DNA from: Myxococcales bacterium
GTDB taxonomy: Bacteria; Myxococcota_A; Polyangia; Polyangiales; Polyangiaceae
Reading direction: 5' to 3'
DNA length: 64,000 bases
NCBI GenBank assembly: GCA_025355005.1
Contig: JANXLV010000019.1
Coordinates: 105,574-169,573, forward strand
The notes beneath the pieces are model-generated. The model saw nothing but the letters and a program-made list of their open reading frames with translations, had not been told where the DNA came from and made no database searches. A program made the position numbers and the translations under genes. The stretch's first letter is position 1. Every line of letters begins with the position of its first letter. Below, piece by piece: positions 1 to 7,841 of the stretch.

Positions 1-316
1 CGAACGTCTCGATGACACGACCGGCGCCGCGCTGCCCTTCCGCGCCATGCAGCAGGATGAGCCGCGTGCTGGCCACGTTGAGCGAAAGGCGGAGCAGCGT
101 GGCGACCAGGACGATCGCGGGGAACACGCTGTAGTCGAGGGGCTGCTCGATGAAGAGCGCGATCAGGAACACGCCGACCGCGATCGCCAGGCTGAATGCC
201 AAGAGGCCGTCGAGGAGCCACGGCGGCACGGGCACGACCATCATGAGCACGACGCTGATGAGGCCAAAGGGGACAGCGTAGGTGCCCGGGCCGGTCGGCG
301 AATTCTTGCGACTCAC
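1..316 (-). CDS. flhA: Flagellar export gate protein FlhA, N-terminal part (cut by window edge)
   Basis: FlhA is the large membrane subunit of the flagellar type III export gate and couples proton flow to secretion. Only the first 105 residues lie in the window; the frame is open to position 1. The reading shows a short basic start, a hydrophobic helix, and the family signature EQPLDYSVFP followed by RLSLNVASTRLIL. The start is a GTG that overlaps the flhB stop in a GTGA junction, so translation is probably coupled to flhB. It is the last visible gene of the hook/export run on this strand. A sigma-54-like element ends 14 nt before the GTG. Identification is firm; the C-terminal cytoplasmic domain cannot be judged. 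Confidence 0.93.
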   Translation of the reverse strand, partial: MSRKNSPTGPGTYAVPFGLISVVLMMVVPVPPWLLDGLLAFSLAIAVGVFLIALFIEQPLDYSVFPAIVLVATLLRLSLNVASTRLILLHGAEGQRGAGRVIETF

Positions 317-1395
317 ATCACGGGTGGATGCGAACTACGTGCCGGTGTCGGCGGGGCCGCTACGCCCTTGCGGATGCGGTAGACGAACGCCAGGACCTCC
401 GCCACGGGGCTCCAGAATTCGCGCGGAACGAAGCGCCCCACCTTCACACGCTTCGCGATCGATCGCGCGAGCGGCGGCGCTTCCACGATGGGCACGCTGG
501 CCTCTCGCCCACACTTCCGGATGAACAGCGCGACCTCGTCGTAGCCCTTCGCAACGACGATCGGAGCGCCCTCACCCGGGCGATAGCGAAGCGCGACCGA
601 CACGTGCGTGGGGTTCGTGATGATGACGTCCGCGGTCTTCACCTGCGAACGAATGGCCTTTTTTATGCGCTCGCGCCCACGCGCGATCATGCGGTGCTTC
701 AGGCGCCCATCGCCTTCGTTTCGCTTGTGCTCGTCCTTCACCTCTTGCTTCGACATGCGGAGGTTCTTCTCGAGCTCCCATCGCGACTTGGCGTAGTCCG
801 CGATGGAGAGCAGGAAGAGGACGATGGCAGACTTCTTCGCCACCGAAGCCACGACGGCGATCGCCGTCCCCGCGGCCACTGCATGGTGCGTGTGCACCAG
901 GAGCACCAGGGTCGGCATTGACTCCTTGATCGTCAAATAGGTGACGGTTCCCACGATGGCGACGCGCGCGAGCGTGAGCGACGTGTCCACCACCATCGCC
1001 TTCAGCGACACCAGGCGCGCGAGGTGCGACCACGGCGACAGGCGCGACATCTTCGGCATGATGAGATCGATGTTTGGTCGCGCGCCCGCTTGCGCAAAGC
1101 CCACCGCGATGGCTGCGGCCGCCGCGAGCGCAGCCGGTGCGACCGCGAGCAACACGATCGACAGAAGCGCCTGGTGCGAGACCGCGGTCATGTCGTCCCT
1201 GAGGGAGAAGCACGACGCGCAGAACGACTTCAGCTGCCCGAACACGCTTGGAAACGCGCTGAAGACGAGGAAGAGCACGGCGCTGCCGGCGGCCACCTGC
1301 GTGGCATCGCGCGAGCGCGCAAACTGGCCCTCTTCGCGGGCCTTGCGCCGGCGTTCTGGGGTTGCTGCCTCTGTCTTGTCCCCGAGATCGCTCAT
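313..1395 (-). CDS. flhB: Flagellar export gate protein FlhB (specificity switch)
   Basis: FlhB sits in the export gate and switches secretion from rod/hook to filament substrates by cutting itself. At 360 residues it is of normal family length. The N-terminal half carries four hydrophobic segments after the typical opening DKTEAATPERRRKAREEGQ. The autocleavage motif NPTH is intact at residues 261-264, preceded by the conserved stretch around KTADVIITNPTHVSVALRY. The gene follows fliR after 7 bp and overlaps flhA by 4 nt. Because switching normally also needs the hook-length ruler FliK, the absence of fliK from this window is worth noting. Confidence 0.96.
   Translation of the reverse strand: MSDLGDKTEAATPERRRKAREEGQFARSRDATQVAAGSAVLFLVFSAFPSVFGQLKSFCASCFSLRDDMTAVSHQALLSIVLLAVAPAALAAAAAIAVGFAQAGARPNIDLIMPKMSRLSPWSHLARLVSLKAMVVDTSLTLARVAIVGTVTYLTIKESMPTLVLLVHTHHAVAAGTAIAVVASVAKKSAIVLFLLSIADYAKSRWELEKNLRMSKQEVKDEHKRNEGDGRLKHRMIARGRERIKKAIRSQVKTADVIITNPTHVSVALRYRPGEGAPIVVAKGYDEVALFIRKCGREASVPIVEAPPLARSIAKRVKVGRFVPREFWSPVAEVLAFVYRIRKGVAAPPTPARSSHPPVM
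329..345 (-). promoter_or_regulatory. Sigma-54-like element directly before flhA
   Basis: The minus strand reads CCGGCACGTAGTTCGCA: GGCACG, then TCGCA, with GG and GC 12 nt apart. The -12 C is 14 nt before the flhA GTG. It lies within the end of flhB, so coding constraint is an alternative explanation. Confidence 0.38.
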
Positions 1396-1402
1396 CGCGA
1401 GC

Positions 1403-2161
1403 TCACCGGCCCATGACGGCGAGGAGCACGTGCTCGATCGCGGGGCCCGTGTCGGAGAGCGTGCGGGTGATCTCGATCGCCTCGTCCGGGAGGAGAATGA
1501 GGAATGTCAGGAAGCCCATGACCAGCTGGAATGCAAAGCCCACGCTGAACACCTGCATGGAGGGCGCCGCACGCGAGACGAACGCGAGCGCGGTCTGCAT
1601 GGCCAGGTGAACCGCGATGATGGGCATGGCCATTCGCACGCCGAGCACCATCACGGAACGCGCGACCTCAGCAAGGGGCCCCACCGCCAGTCCCACGTTC
1701 ATGGGAGCGCCAGGTGGAAGCACCTCGAAGCTGTGGAGCGTGGAGGCGAGGATCACGCGATGAACGCCCAGGCCGAGCGCGAGCACCGCCACGAGCATGC
1801 GTACGAGACGGCCAAGCGACGACTCTGCCTCCTCGCGTCCTCCGAACAGCAGCTGTCCGTTCAGACCAAAGAGCGGTGTCAGAAGATCCCCGACCATGTG
1901 AGACACGCTCATGAGCATGCGCGGGACCATGCCCATGGCGACGCCCAGCAAGATCTCCATCGGCGCCGCGGTGATGCCGGCCTCCAGCGACAGCTCCGTG
2001 TTCTCGAGCGACGGCGTGATGACGACCGCACACAGGAGCGCGAGCGCTGCGCGCGCCTTCGCGGGTGACTCCTCCCATGCGATGGGCGCAACAGCCATCA
2101 TTCCAGCCACGCGTCCGAGCACCAGGCCGAAGCGCACGGCGACGGACGGGTCGAAGCTCAC
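1403..2161 (-). CDS. fliR: Flagellar export gate protein FliR
   Basis: FliR is an integral membrane subunit of the export gate and forms the core channel with FliP and FliQ. I place the start at the GTG that overlaps the fliQ stop (GTGA), giving 252 residues that begin VSFDPSVAVRFGLVLGRVAG. The open frame continues further upstream, but that stretch is antisense-like, Arg/Gly-rich and lies inside fliQ. Several hydrophobic helices and the family stretch around MLVAVLALGLGVHR fit FliR. It is the sixth gene of the fliLMNOPQR series, followed by flhB. Confidence 0.93.
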   Translation of the reverse strand: MSFDPSVAVRFGLVLGRVAGMMAVAPIAWEESPAKARAALALLCAVVITPSLENTELSLEAGITAAPMEILLGVAMGMVPRMLMSVSHMVGDLLTPLFGLNGQLLFGGREEAESSLGRLVRMLVAVLALGLGVHRVILASTLHSFEVLPPGAPMNVGLAVGPLAEVARSVMVLGVRMAMPIIAVHLAMQTALAFVSRAAPSMQVFSVGFAFQLVMGFLTFLILLPDEAIEITRTLSDTGPAIEHVLLAVMGR

Positions 2162-2427
2162 CGGATGACGCCCGCGATGCCCATGAACTGCGACCGCATG
2201 TACTCGACGGTCACCTGGAGAGCCTCGGGGCCGAGGACGACGACCACGCACATCACCGCGAGCAGCTTGCCTACGAAGGTGATGCTCTGCTCCTGCACCT
2301 GCGTGGCTGTCTGGAACACGCCCAGGAGCAGACCGATGCACAGCGTGGCGAGCACGATGGGGCCCGCGATGTGTGCGGTCACCAGGAGCGCGGCGCGCAG
2401 AAGGTCGACTGCGGCAGCGCTATTCAT
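2158..2427 (-). CDS. fliQ: Flagellar export gate protein FliQ
   Basis: FliQ is a small two-helix membrane protein that packs around the FliP-FliR export channel. The 89-residue length is exactly that of the family. Two long hydrophobic segments are visible (about residues 15-40 and 50-72), separated by the conserved TQVQEQSITFVGKLLAV loop. It starts 12 bp after fliP ends and overlaps the start of fliR by 4 nt. Nothing unusual is seen. Confidence 0.95.
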   Translation of the reverse strand: MNSAAAVDLLRAALLVTAHIAGPIVLATLCIGLLLGVFQTATQVQEQSITFVGKLLAVMCVVVVLGPEALQVTVEYMRSQFMGIAGVIR

Positions 2428-2439
2428 GGCAAATCCGCT

Positions 2440-3111
2440 TCATCTGAAGCTCCGCATGAGTGAGCCAACAACGAGGTTCCACCCATCCGCGAGCACGAAC
2501 AGGAGCAGCTTCAGGGGAAGGCTTATCGTGTTGGGTGAGACGAACACCATGCCCATCGACATCAGGATCGAAGCCACCGCGAGGTCGATGACCAGGAACG
2601 GAAGCAGGATCATCACGCCCATCTGGAACGCGGTGGTGAGCTCGCTCACGATGAACGCCGGCGCGGCGATCGAGAGCGGCACGTCCTCCGCCTTCTGCGG
2701 AATGGGCTTGTTCGACGCCTCGAAGAACATCTGGAGATCCGCTTCGCGCGTCTGCCGGAGCATGAACATCTTCACGGGCTCGGACGCCAGGTTGATCGCC
2801 TGCATGTCCGTCACTTGCCCCTGCTGGTACGGCTGAAGGGCGCTTGTCTGGATCTCCTGCGCGATGGGCGACATCGTGAAGGCCGTCATGAAGAGCGCGA
2901 GCCCGACGATGACCTGCGTGGGCGGTGTCTGCTGCGTGCCGATGCCCTGACGGACGAACGACAGGACGACCACGGTGCGAACGAAGCTGGTCGCCGACAG
3001 CACGATGGCCGGCAAGAGGGACAGAACACCAAGGACGAACAGGATGCGGAGCGGAGGCGCCGTGCCCCCGCTGCCGCTCGCCATGTTCACGGCTGCGTCG
3101 AAGCCGTCCAT
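2440..3111 (-). CDS. fliP: Flagellar export gate protein FliP
   Basis: FliP forms the core of the export channel in the inner membrane. The 223-residue product carries the expected helices and family signatures: LSLLPAIVLSATSFVRTVVV, GLALFMTAFTMSP, and the C-terminal block beginning MGVMILLPFLVIDLAVASIL. No long cleavable signal peptide is evident, as in some other lineages; the N-terminus has a Ser/Gly-rich patch followed by the first helix. The gene lies 3 bp downstream of fliO and 12 bp upstream of fliQ. Confidence 0.95.
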   Translation of the reverse strand: MDGFDAAVNMASGSGGTAPPLRILFVLGVLSLLPAIVLSATSFVRTVVVLSFVRQGIGTQQTPPTQVIVGLALFMTAFTMSPIAQEIQTSALQPYQQGQVTDMQAINLASEPVKMFMLRQTREADLQMFFEASNKPIPQKAEDVPLSIAAPAFIVSELTTAFQMGVMILLPFLVIDLAVASILMSMGMVFVSPNTISLPLKLLLFVLADGWNLVVGSLMRSFR

Positions 3112-3114
3112 GAC

Positions 3115-4020
3115 TCAGGTCCGCCGCGCGCGCGCGGTGAGAAGACCGCTTACCTGCTCCTCGAGTCCGAGCGGATCGATCGTGTGACGCGCCTCGCGCT
3201 CCACGGGGGACCCGCCGGAGAGGCGCATGGGCATGCGGGCGTCCTGGGTGTCGTTCGCGACGCGCAGCATCGGGGCCGACACTGCTCCAGGCGGAAGCGA
3301 GATGGGCAGGCGCGCTTCGGAGTCCTGCGCAAGGGCGGCCTGGTTCTGCGCGGTGCGGAGCTCGTCGTCGAGCTTCTCCGTCCAGTGGGTGCCGTCTTCG
3401 TCGAAAGAGCTCTCGGTGTCGTCCGCGTCGTCGTTCGTTGCAAGCTGGAGGCGTGCGGCGGGGTGCTTCGCGCGCTGCAGGAGCGACTGGAAACGCGACT
3501 TGATGGTCGCGGCCGCCAGCATGGTTCCGGAGGCCTTCGTGGTCGCGGCGGGCTCGGGCTTCGTCTTCGCGGCCGACTTGATGTGACCCGATGATCGGGC
3601 CACGGCAAGCGCCACTGGCTTTGGCACCTCGATGTCCATCAGCCGACGAACGCCGTGCTCCGTCACGCCCAGGACCACGGTGCGGTCTCCGATTCTGGCG
3701 ACGACGAGGTGCGCCTTCTCTCCCACCTTCACGCTGTCCGAGACCGTGACGTAGGCCGTGGGATTCTTGATGGCCAGCTTCTTCTTCTTGGTCTTCGTCC
3801 ACACGGCAAAGCCGATGAGCGACAGCACCATGAACGCCGCAAGAACACCGCGCAGTCGCGATGCGGCGGCGGGAGGCGGCGGCGGATCAGGCTGGTCGTC
3901 GTGGTTCTTCACCATCCACGCAGGCGGAGTCGCCCCGGGAGGCGGGGAAGGCGCTGCCGGGGCGGCAAGCGCCAACGTCGGGCAGAGCAGAAGCAACAGG
4001 ACCAGTACTGCGCGTTTCAT
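3115..4020 (-). CDS. fliO: FliO-family flagellar biosynthesis protein, long form
   Basis: FliO helps assemble the FliP-FliR core. The protein has an N-terminal signal or anchor (about 1-19), a Pro-rich periplasmic stretch, a single membrane helix near residues 56-73 followed by a KTKKKK stop-transfer, and a small beta-rich domain (about 85-135) with the FliO pattern VGEKAHLVVARIGDRTVVLGVT. At 301 residues it is far longer than typical FliO; the extra 160 residues are polar, low in similarity to anything I recognise, and probably cytoplasmic. Its ATG overlaps the fliN stop (ATGA). The call rests on topology, the beta-domain pattern and its place between fliN and fliP. Confidence 0.8.
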   Translation of the reverse strand: MKRAVLVLLLLLCPTLALAAPAAPSPPPGATPPAWMVKNHDDQPDPPPPPAAASRLRGVLAAFMVLSLIGFAVWTKTKKKKLAIKNPTAYVTVSDSVKVGEKAHLVVARIGDRTVVLGVTEHGVRRLMDIEVPKPVALAVARSSGHIKSAAKTKPEPAATTKASGTMLAAATIKSRFQSLLQRAKHPAARLQLATNDDADDTESSFDEDGTHWTEKLDDELRTAQNQAALAQDSEARLPISLPPGAVSAPMLRVANDTQDARMPMRLSGGSPVEREARHTIDPLGLEEQVSGLLTARARRT

Positions 4021-4358
4021 CGAAGTCCTCCTCGTTTCTCGTCCATCGCGAATACTTCCGTGATGCGAACTCCGTACCGATCCCCGATGACCACCGCTTC
4101 GCCTCGCGCGACACAGCGATTGTTCAGGAGAATGTCGAGCGGTTCGCCCGAAGCCTTGTCGAGCTCGAGGATCGAGCCGGGGCCCAGCGTCAACACGTCG
4201 GCGATGCGCATCGTTTTACGGCCGATTTCCACCGTCAATTCGATCGGCACATCCATGACGAAGCCAAGATCGGCGCCCGCGGACGCGCGCGGCTTCTTCT
4301 CTTCCGCCGCGAAGTCCGCGTCGGTGGTTTGCCCGTCAGCGATCAGATCTGCGCTCAT
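4017..4358 (-). CDS. fliN: Flagellar motor switch protein FliN
   Basis: FliN forms the lower part of the C ring and docks export cargo complexes. The 113-residue protein has an acidic N-terminal stretch and a C-terminal SpoA domain, with the diagnostic pattern LTVEIGRKTMRIADVLTLGPGS, then PLDILLNNRCVARGEAVVIG. Length is normal. It overlaps fliM upstream and fliO downstream, each by 4 nt. Since the neighbouring FliM lacks the usual CheY-binding peptide, FliN may carry more of the switching role here; that is inference. Confidence 0.94.
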   Translation of the reverse strand: MSADLIADGQTTDADFAAEEKKPRASAGADLGFVMDVPIELTVEIGRKTMRIADVLTLGPGSILELDKASGEPLDILLNNRCVARGEAVVIGDRYGVRITEVFAMDEKRGGLR

Positions 4359-5200
4359 CTCTGCCTCCCGAACCGTCGTGACTGGACCTCTACCGACACC
4401 TGGCCACGTGAGATCACGGGCACCGCACCGAACTTCTCCCTGCCCGCCACCCGCACGCTGACGGGGTCATCCGTGGCAGCGGTGAGCCGCAGCACGTCAC
4501 CCACTTGCAGCGAGAGAAGGCTCGTGAGGCCGACCTTCACGCGGCCCAGCTCGGCCACGATCGACACCTCCACGTCCGAAAGGAGCCCCGCCATGGCAGG
4601 GTTCAGATGCGCCGGCTCCGCGATCTCCGCCTCCGCGTTCTCCTTGTGGAGCACGTCGCGCGACGCGGTGATGGTGAAGCTCGCCTCCACTCCATCGCCC
4701 TCGACGGGATAGCGTGCAACATACAGCTTTTGATGACCGCGCAGCGCGTCCGGCCGCGGCAGTTCGCTCGAGAGCGGGCGTCCAAGGGCACCGCCGAACG
4801 TCGTCGTGAGCTCGTTCGCCAGATCGCCGAGCACCTTGGTCATGAGCGAACGCTCCGCGACCGAGAGGCCGGCACGGTCGCGCGGCGTGAGCCGTTTTCC
4901 GCCCAGCGCGCCCTCGATGCACATGTCGACAAGCCTTGGATCGCAGGCGATTCGCACGAAGCCCTGCTCTCCGCCCAGATCCATCGCGCCGCTTGGGGTG
5001 TCGCCCTTCGCGTCTACCGCCATCGACACACCTAGCTCCGGGTCGCCGATGATCACGCCGAATGCGCTCACGAACGACAGGAGGCGGCGAAGGGATCTGG
5101 AGAACGCCGACGCGGCGCGCTCCAGGACCACCTTCATCTCCCTGTCTGTCTCGAACGATCGGCAGAGATCCGCCTTCTCCACGGCTGCGCCCATCGTCAC
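4355..5200 (-). CDS. fliM: Flagellar motor switch protein FliM, lacking the N-terminal CheY-binding peptide
   Basis: FliM links FliG to FliN in the C ring. The C-terminal SpoA domain is clear (DVEVSIVAELGRVKVGLTSL, then LQVGDVLRLT), preceded by a divergent middle domain. At 281 residues it is about 50 shorter than usual. The N-terminus (MTMGAAVEKADLCRSFETDR) has no EID-x-LL motif, which in typical FliM binds phosphorylated CheY. The start is well fixed: the ATG overlaps the fliL stop by 4 nt, so a missing N-terminus is unlikely to be an annotation artefact. The middle domain is also weakly conserved. FliM identity is supported by gene order as much as by sequence. Confidence 0.85.
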   Translation of the reverse strand: MTMGAAVEKADLCRSFETDREMKVVLERAASAFSRSLRRLLSFVSAFGVIIGDPELGVSMAVDAKGDTPSGAMDLGGEQGFVRIACDPRLVDMCIEGALGGKRLTPRDRAGLSVAERSLMTKVLGDLANELTTTFGGALGRPLSSELPRPDALRGHQKLYVARYPVEGDGVEASFTITASRDVLHKENAEAEIAEPAHLNPAMAGLLSDVEVSIVAELGRVKVGLTSLLSLQVGDVLRLTAATDDPVSVRVAGREKFGAVPVISRGQVSVEVQSRRFGRQR

Positions 5201-5706
5201 TGGACCACGTACTCGGTGAAGAGGACGCGGTTCACACGCCCGTGGCCCATCGCCTTGGAGATGCGCTCGTTGAGCTCCTTCTTGATGCCTTCGAACTTCT
5301 CCTGGCTCGTCACGTCGTCGTAGCCGAGCGTCCGCAGGTACGAGAGCGCGGCGTCCTTGGCGCGGACCATGAGCTTCTTCTGCTCCTCTTCGGGCACCGG
5401 CTTCGCGAGCTCGATGGCGACGCCGACCTTCAGATGGTGGACCTCGCCCGTGCTCGTGCGGATGTCCACGATCATGGAGGGCATCTCGAGCGTCTCTGCG
5501 CCGAGCGGCTCCTCCTTCTCCTTCTCCTCGTACGCGGCGTCGGGTTTTTCCTTCTCCGGCTTCATGCGCGCGAGCGCGACCTGGCCGAAGACTGCGCCGG
5601 CCGTCGAGCAGAGGCAGACGAAGACGGCCACGACGATCATGCCGAGCTTGCCGCTGCCCTTCTTCGCGGCCTTCTCGTCCTTCTTCTCTTCCTTGGCGTC
5701 GCTCAT
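5197..5706 (-). CDS. fliL: Flagellar basal body-associated protein FliL
   Basis: FliL is a single-pass inner-membrane protein that surrounds the stator and supports torque. The 169-residue protein starts with a Lys/Glu-rich cytoplasmic tail, has one membrane helix at about residues 22-43, a charged linker, and a periplasmic SPFH-like domain ending in the family motif RVNRVLFTEYVVQ. The gene starts 25 bp after flgE and opens the fliLMNOPQR-flhBA run; its stop overlaps the fliM start. Confidence 0.93.
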   Translation of the reverse strand: MSDAKEEKKDEKAAKKGSGKLGMIVVAVFVCLCSTAGAVFGQVALARMKPEKEKPDAAYEEKEKEEPLGAETLEMPSMIVDIRTSTGEVHHLKVGVAIELAKPVPEEEQKKLMVRAKDAALSYLRTLGYDDVTSQEKFEGIKKELNERISKAMGHGRVNRVLFTEYVVQ

Positions 5707-5731
5707 GGTGGCCCTTCAGTGGAGGTCGGGA

Positions 5732-7018
5732 TCAGCGCTTCAGGTTGACGAGTTCCTGCATCATCTCGTCGGCCGTCGTGATGGTCTTCGAGTTCGCCTG
5801 GAACGCGCGCTGGTGCGAGAGGAGCTCCACCATCTGCGATGCGATGTCGACGTTCGAACCCTCGAGTGTTCCCGACGTCGTGGAGCCGCGACCGCCCACG
5901 CCCGCGGAGCCGAGCGCAGCCGCGCCGCTACCAACGCTCGCGGACCAGAGGTTTTCACCTGCGCGCGAGAGGCCCTCGTTCGAGTTGAACTTGGCGACGG
6001 CGAGCTTCGCGATCCCCATCTTCTGCCCGTTCGAGTAGTTGCCCGTCACCACGCCGTTGCCGTCGATCGAGACGCCCGTGAGGTCGCCCGACGAGTAGCC
6101 GTCCGCGCCCTGGCTCGACACGCTGGACGGAGCTGCGAACTGCGTCATGCCGTCGGTGCCGCTGCCGCCACCCGCGGTGGTGGAGCCGAAGTTGAGCGCG
6201 ATCGCCTGGCCGGCCGTAGCGTTCACGAAGTTCGCGGCGATCGGCGTGCCCACGGTGTTGCTGGTGAGCGTGCCGTCGGAGCCGAACTGGAAGCTGCCGC
6301 CGCCGATCTCCTGCGGCACGCCCGCGGTGCCACCGGCGAGGTCCGCGCCGTCCGAGACCACGTGGTAGTTCCACTGCCCCGCGCCGGTGTTCTCGAAGTA
6401 GACGTTGAGGTTGTGGTTCTTGCCGAGCGAGTCGGTGACTGACATCGCGGTGGAGAAGTTCGAGGTGGCCGCCGCCTTCGTCACGTCGAACGGCGGGTTC
6501 GGGGGCGTCGCGCTCGAATCGAGGTTCGCGACCATGCTCATCTTCGTCGTCGCCTGCGGCGCGAGAGAAGCAACGGGGACGGTAATGCCAGTGACCGCAG
6601 GCGAGAAGGTGCCGTCCTTGTTCGCCATGTAGCCCTGCACCGCAAGGCCTTGCGGGTTCACGAGCGCGCCCTTCGCGTTCAGGTTGAACTGGCCCGCGCG
6701 CGAATAGAAGCTGCCCTGCGTTCCGTTCACCGCGCCGGAGACGACGAAGAAGCCGTCGCCGCCGATCGACAGGTCCGTCGAGACGCCCGTGCTGGTGAGC
6801 GCGCCCTCCGTGAAGAGCTGCTGCACGCTGCTCATGCGGACGCCAGCGCCGGCGCCGACCGCGGACATCGAGCGCCCGAGCATGTCCTCGAAGACCGCCC
6901 GCTGCGACTTGAAGCCCACCGTGTTCGAGTTCGCGATGTTGTCGCCGACCACGCCGAGGGCGTCGCCCTCTGCCGTGAGACCCGAAACACCCGTGTACAT
7001 CGTACTGACAATCGACAT
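5732..7018 (-). CDS. flgE: Flagellar hook protein FlgE
   Basis: FlgE polymerises into the hook, the universal joint between rod and filament. The 428-residue protein starts with the rod/hook signature (MYTGVSGLTAEGDALGVVGD, then NTVGFK) and ends with the matching coiled region (DIASQMVELLSHQRAFQANS). The middle is Gly/Ser/Thr-rich and surface-exposed in this family. A strong Shine-Dalgarno run (GGAGGAGGAG) lies just upstream, in contrast to flgD. It follows flgD after 17 bp and is probably transcribed with it from the sigma-54-type promoter at 7750-7766. Confidence 0.96.
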   Translation of the reverse strand: MSIVSTMYTGVSGLTAEGDALGVVGDNIANSNTVGFKSQRAVFEDMLGRSMSAVGAGAGVRMSSVQQLFTEGALTSTGVSTDLSIGGDGFFVVSGAVNGTQGSFYSRAGQFNLNAKGALVNPQGLAVQGYMANKDGTFSPAVTGITVPVASLAPQATTKMSMVANLDSSATPPNPPFDVTKAAATSNFSTAMSVTDSLGKNHNLNVYFENTGAGQWNYHVVSDGADLAGGTAGVPQEIGGGSFQFGSDGTLTSNTVGTPIAANFVNATAGQAIALNFGSTTAGGGSGTDGMTQFAAPSSVSSQGADGYSSGDLTGVSIDGNGVVTGNYSNGQKMGIAKLAVAKFNSNEGLSRAGENLWSASVGSGAAALGSAGVGGRGSTTSGTLEGSNVDIASQMVELLSHQRAFQANSKTITTADEMMQELVNLKR

Positions 7019-7035
7019 CTGCTTCTCCTCCTCCG

Positions 7036-7737
7036 TTACTTCGCGGCCGGAGCCGCGCTCACCTGTGACAGGTCACTCGTCCTCGCCTGGCTGCCGTCCA
7101 TGAGCGTGAGGAGCGGGCCATTCGCGTCGTACGAGACTGACTTCACGACGCCCGTCGTCGTCGTCGCGACGTCGATGGCGTTGCCCTTGGCGTCCTTCGC
7201 CGTCACCGCGATCTTGTAGGAGCCGGCCGGCTGCACGGTCCCCGTGTCATTGCGGCCGTCCCACGAGAACTGCGTGACGCCCGCGCCGTGCGCGCCGACG
7301 TTCACCGTGCGCACCGGATTGCCCGAGGCATCCGAGACAGTGACGGTCACCGAGGCCGCCGCCGCACCGAGCGTGAAGCTCCCAGGCACCGCATACCCCT
7401 GCCCCGTCGACGTCATCGTGTTGCCCGACACGGTCACCGACTTGCCGATCAGCTGGACGTCGTCCGTGTTCGCGAGGCCCTTCTGCTGGATGGAGACCAG
7501 CTCCAGGAGCTTGTTCGTGTTCGTCTGCTCCGAGAGCGAGGAGAACTGCGCCAGCTGCGAGACGAACTCGGTGTTCGACTGCGGATTGAGCGGGTCCTGG
7601 TGCTGGATCTGGGCGACCAGCAGCTTCATGAACGCGTCCTGGCCGAGCGTCTGGTTCTGACCGACGGCGCTGCCGATGGGGTCGCTCGTTGCCGATGTTT
7701 TGCTGGTGCTCGCGCTGCTCGAATTCACGGACGACAT
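7036..7737 (-). CDS. flgD: Flagellar hook capping protein FlgD
   Basis: FlgD caps the growing hook and is needed for FlgE assembly. The N-terminal conserved block is present (LGQDAFMKLLVAQIQHQDPL, then NTEFVSQLAQFSS), followed by Tudor/FNIII-like beta domains with the pattern FSWDGRNDTGTVQPAGSY. Length 233 is normal. The ATG at 7737 has no visible Shine-Dalgarno sequence, and a good sigma-54 promoter places transcription start about 2 nt before it, which suggests a leaderless message. An in-frame GTG at 7728 is an alternative start. The 104 bp between fliJ and flgD holds no gene; fliK is often found in this slot. Confidence 0.93.
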   Translation of the reverse strand: MSSVNSSSASTSKTSATSDPIGSAVGQNQTLGQDAFMKLLVAQIQHQDPLNPQSNTEFVSQLAQFSSLSEQTNTNKLLELVSIQQKGLANTDDVQLIGKSVTVSGNTMTSTGQGYAVPGSFTLGAAAASVTVTVSDASGNPVRTVNVGAHGAGVTQFSWDGRNDTGTVQPAGSYKIAVTAKDAKGNAIDVATTTTGVVKSVSYDANGPLLTLMDGSQARTSDLSQVSAAPAAK

Positions 7738-7749
7738 GACCAGTGTCAG

Positions 7750-7766
7750 AGCAAGTGCGGGGCCAA
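7750..7766 (-). promoter_or_regulatory. Sigma-54-type promoter of flgD-flgE
   Basis: On the minus strand the site reads TTGGCCCCGCACTTGCT, close to the sigma-54 consensus TTGGCACG-N4-TTGCT, with GG and GC exactly 12 nt apart. The C of the -12 element lies 14 nt before the flgD ATG. It should make flgD-flgE a separate unit from the upstream flgB-fliJ run and, by position, would start the message almost at the ATG. Confidence 0.7.
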
Positions 7767-7841
7767 CACCATTCGTCGGAAAAGACCCTCCAGTTCGCCG
7801 CCGAAGCGCCGTTCAATGGCGCTGCGCTGGCGGGTGCCTCG

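Noticed and set aside
2420..3802. Alternative frame over fliP and fliO
   Set aside because: Gly/Arg/His-rich shadow of two conserved flagellar genes.
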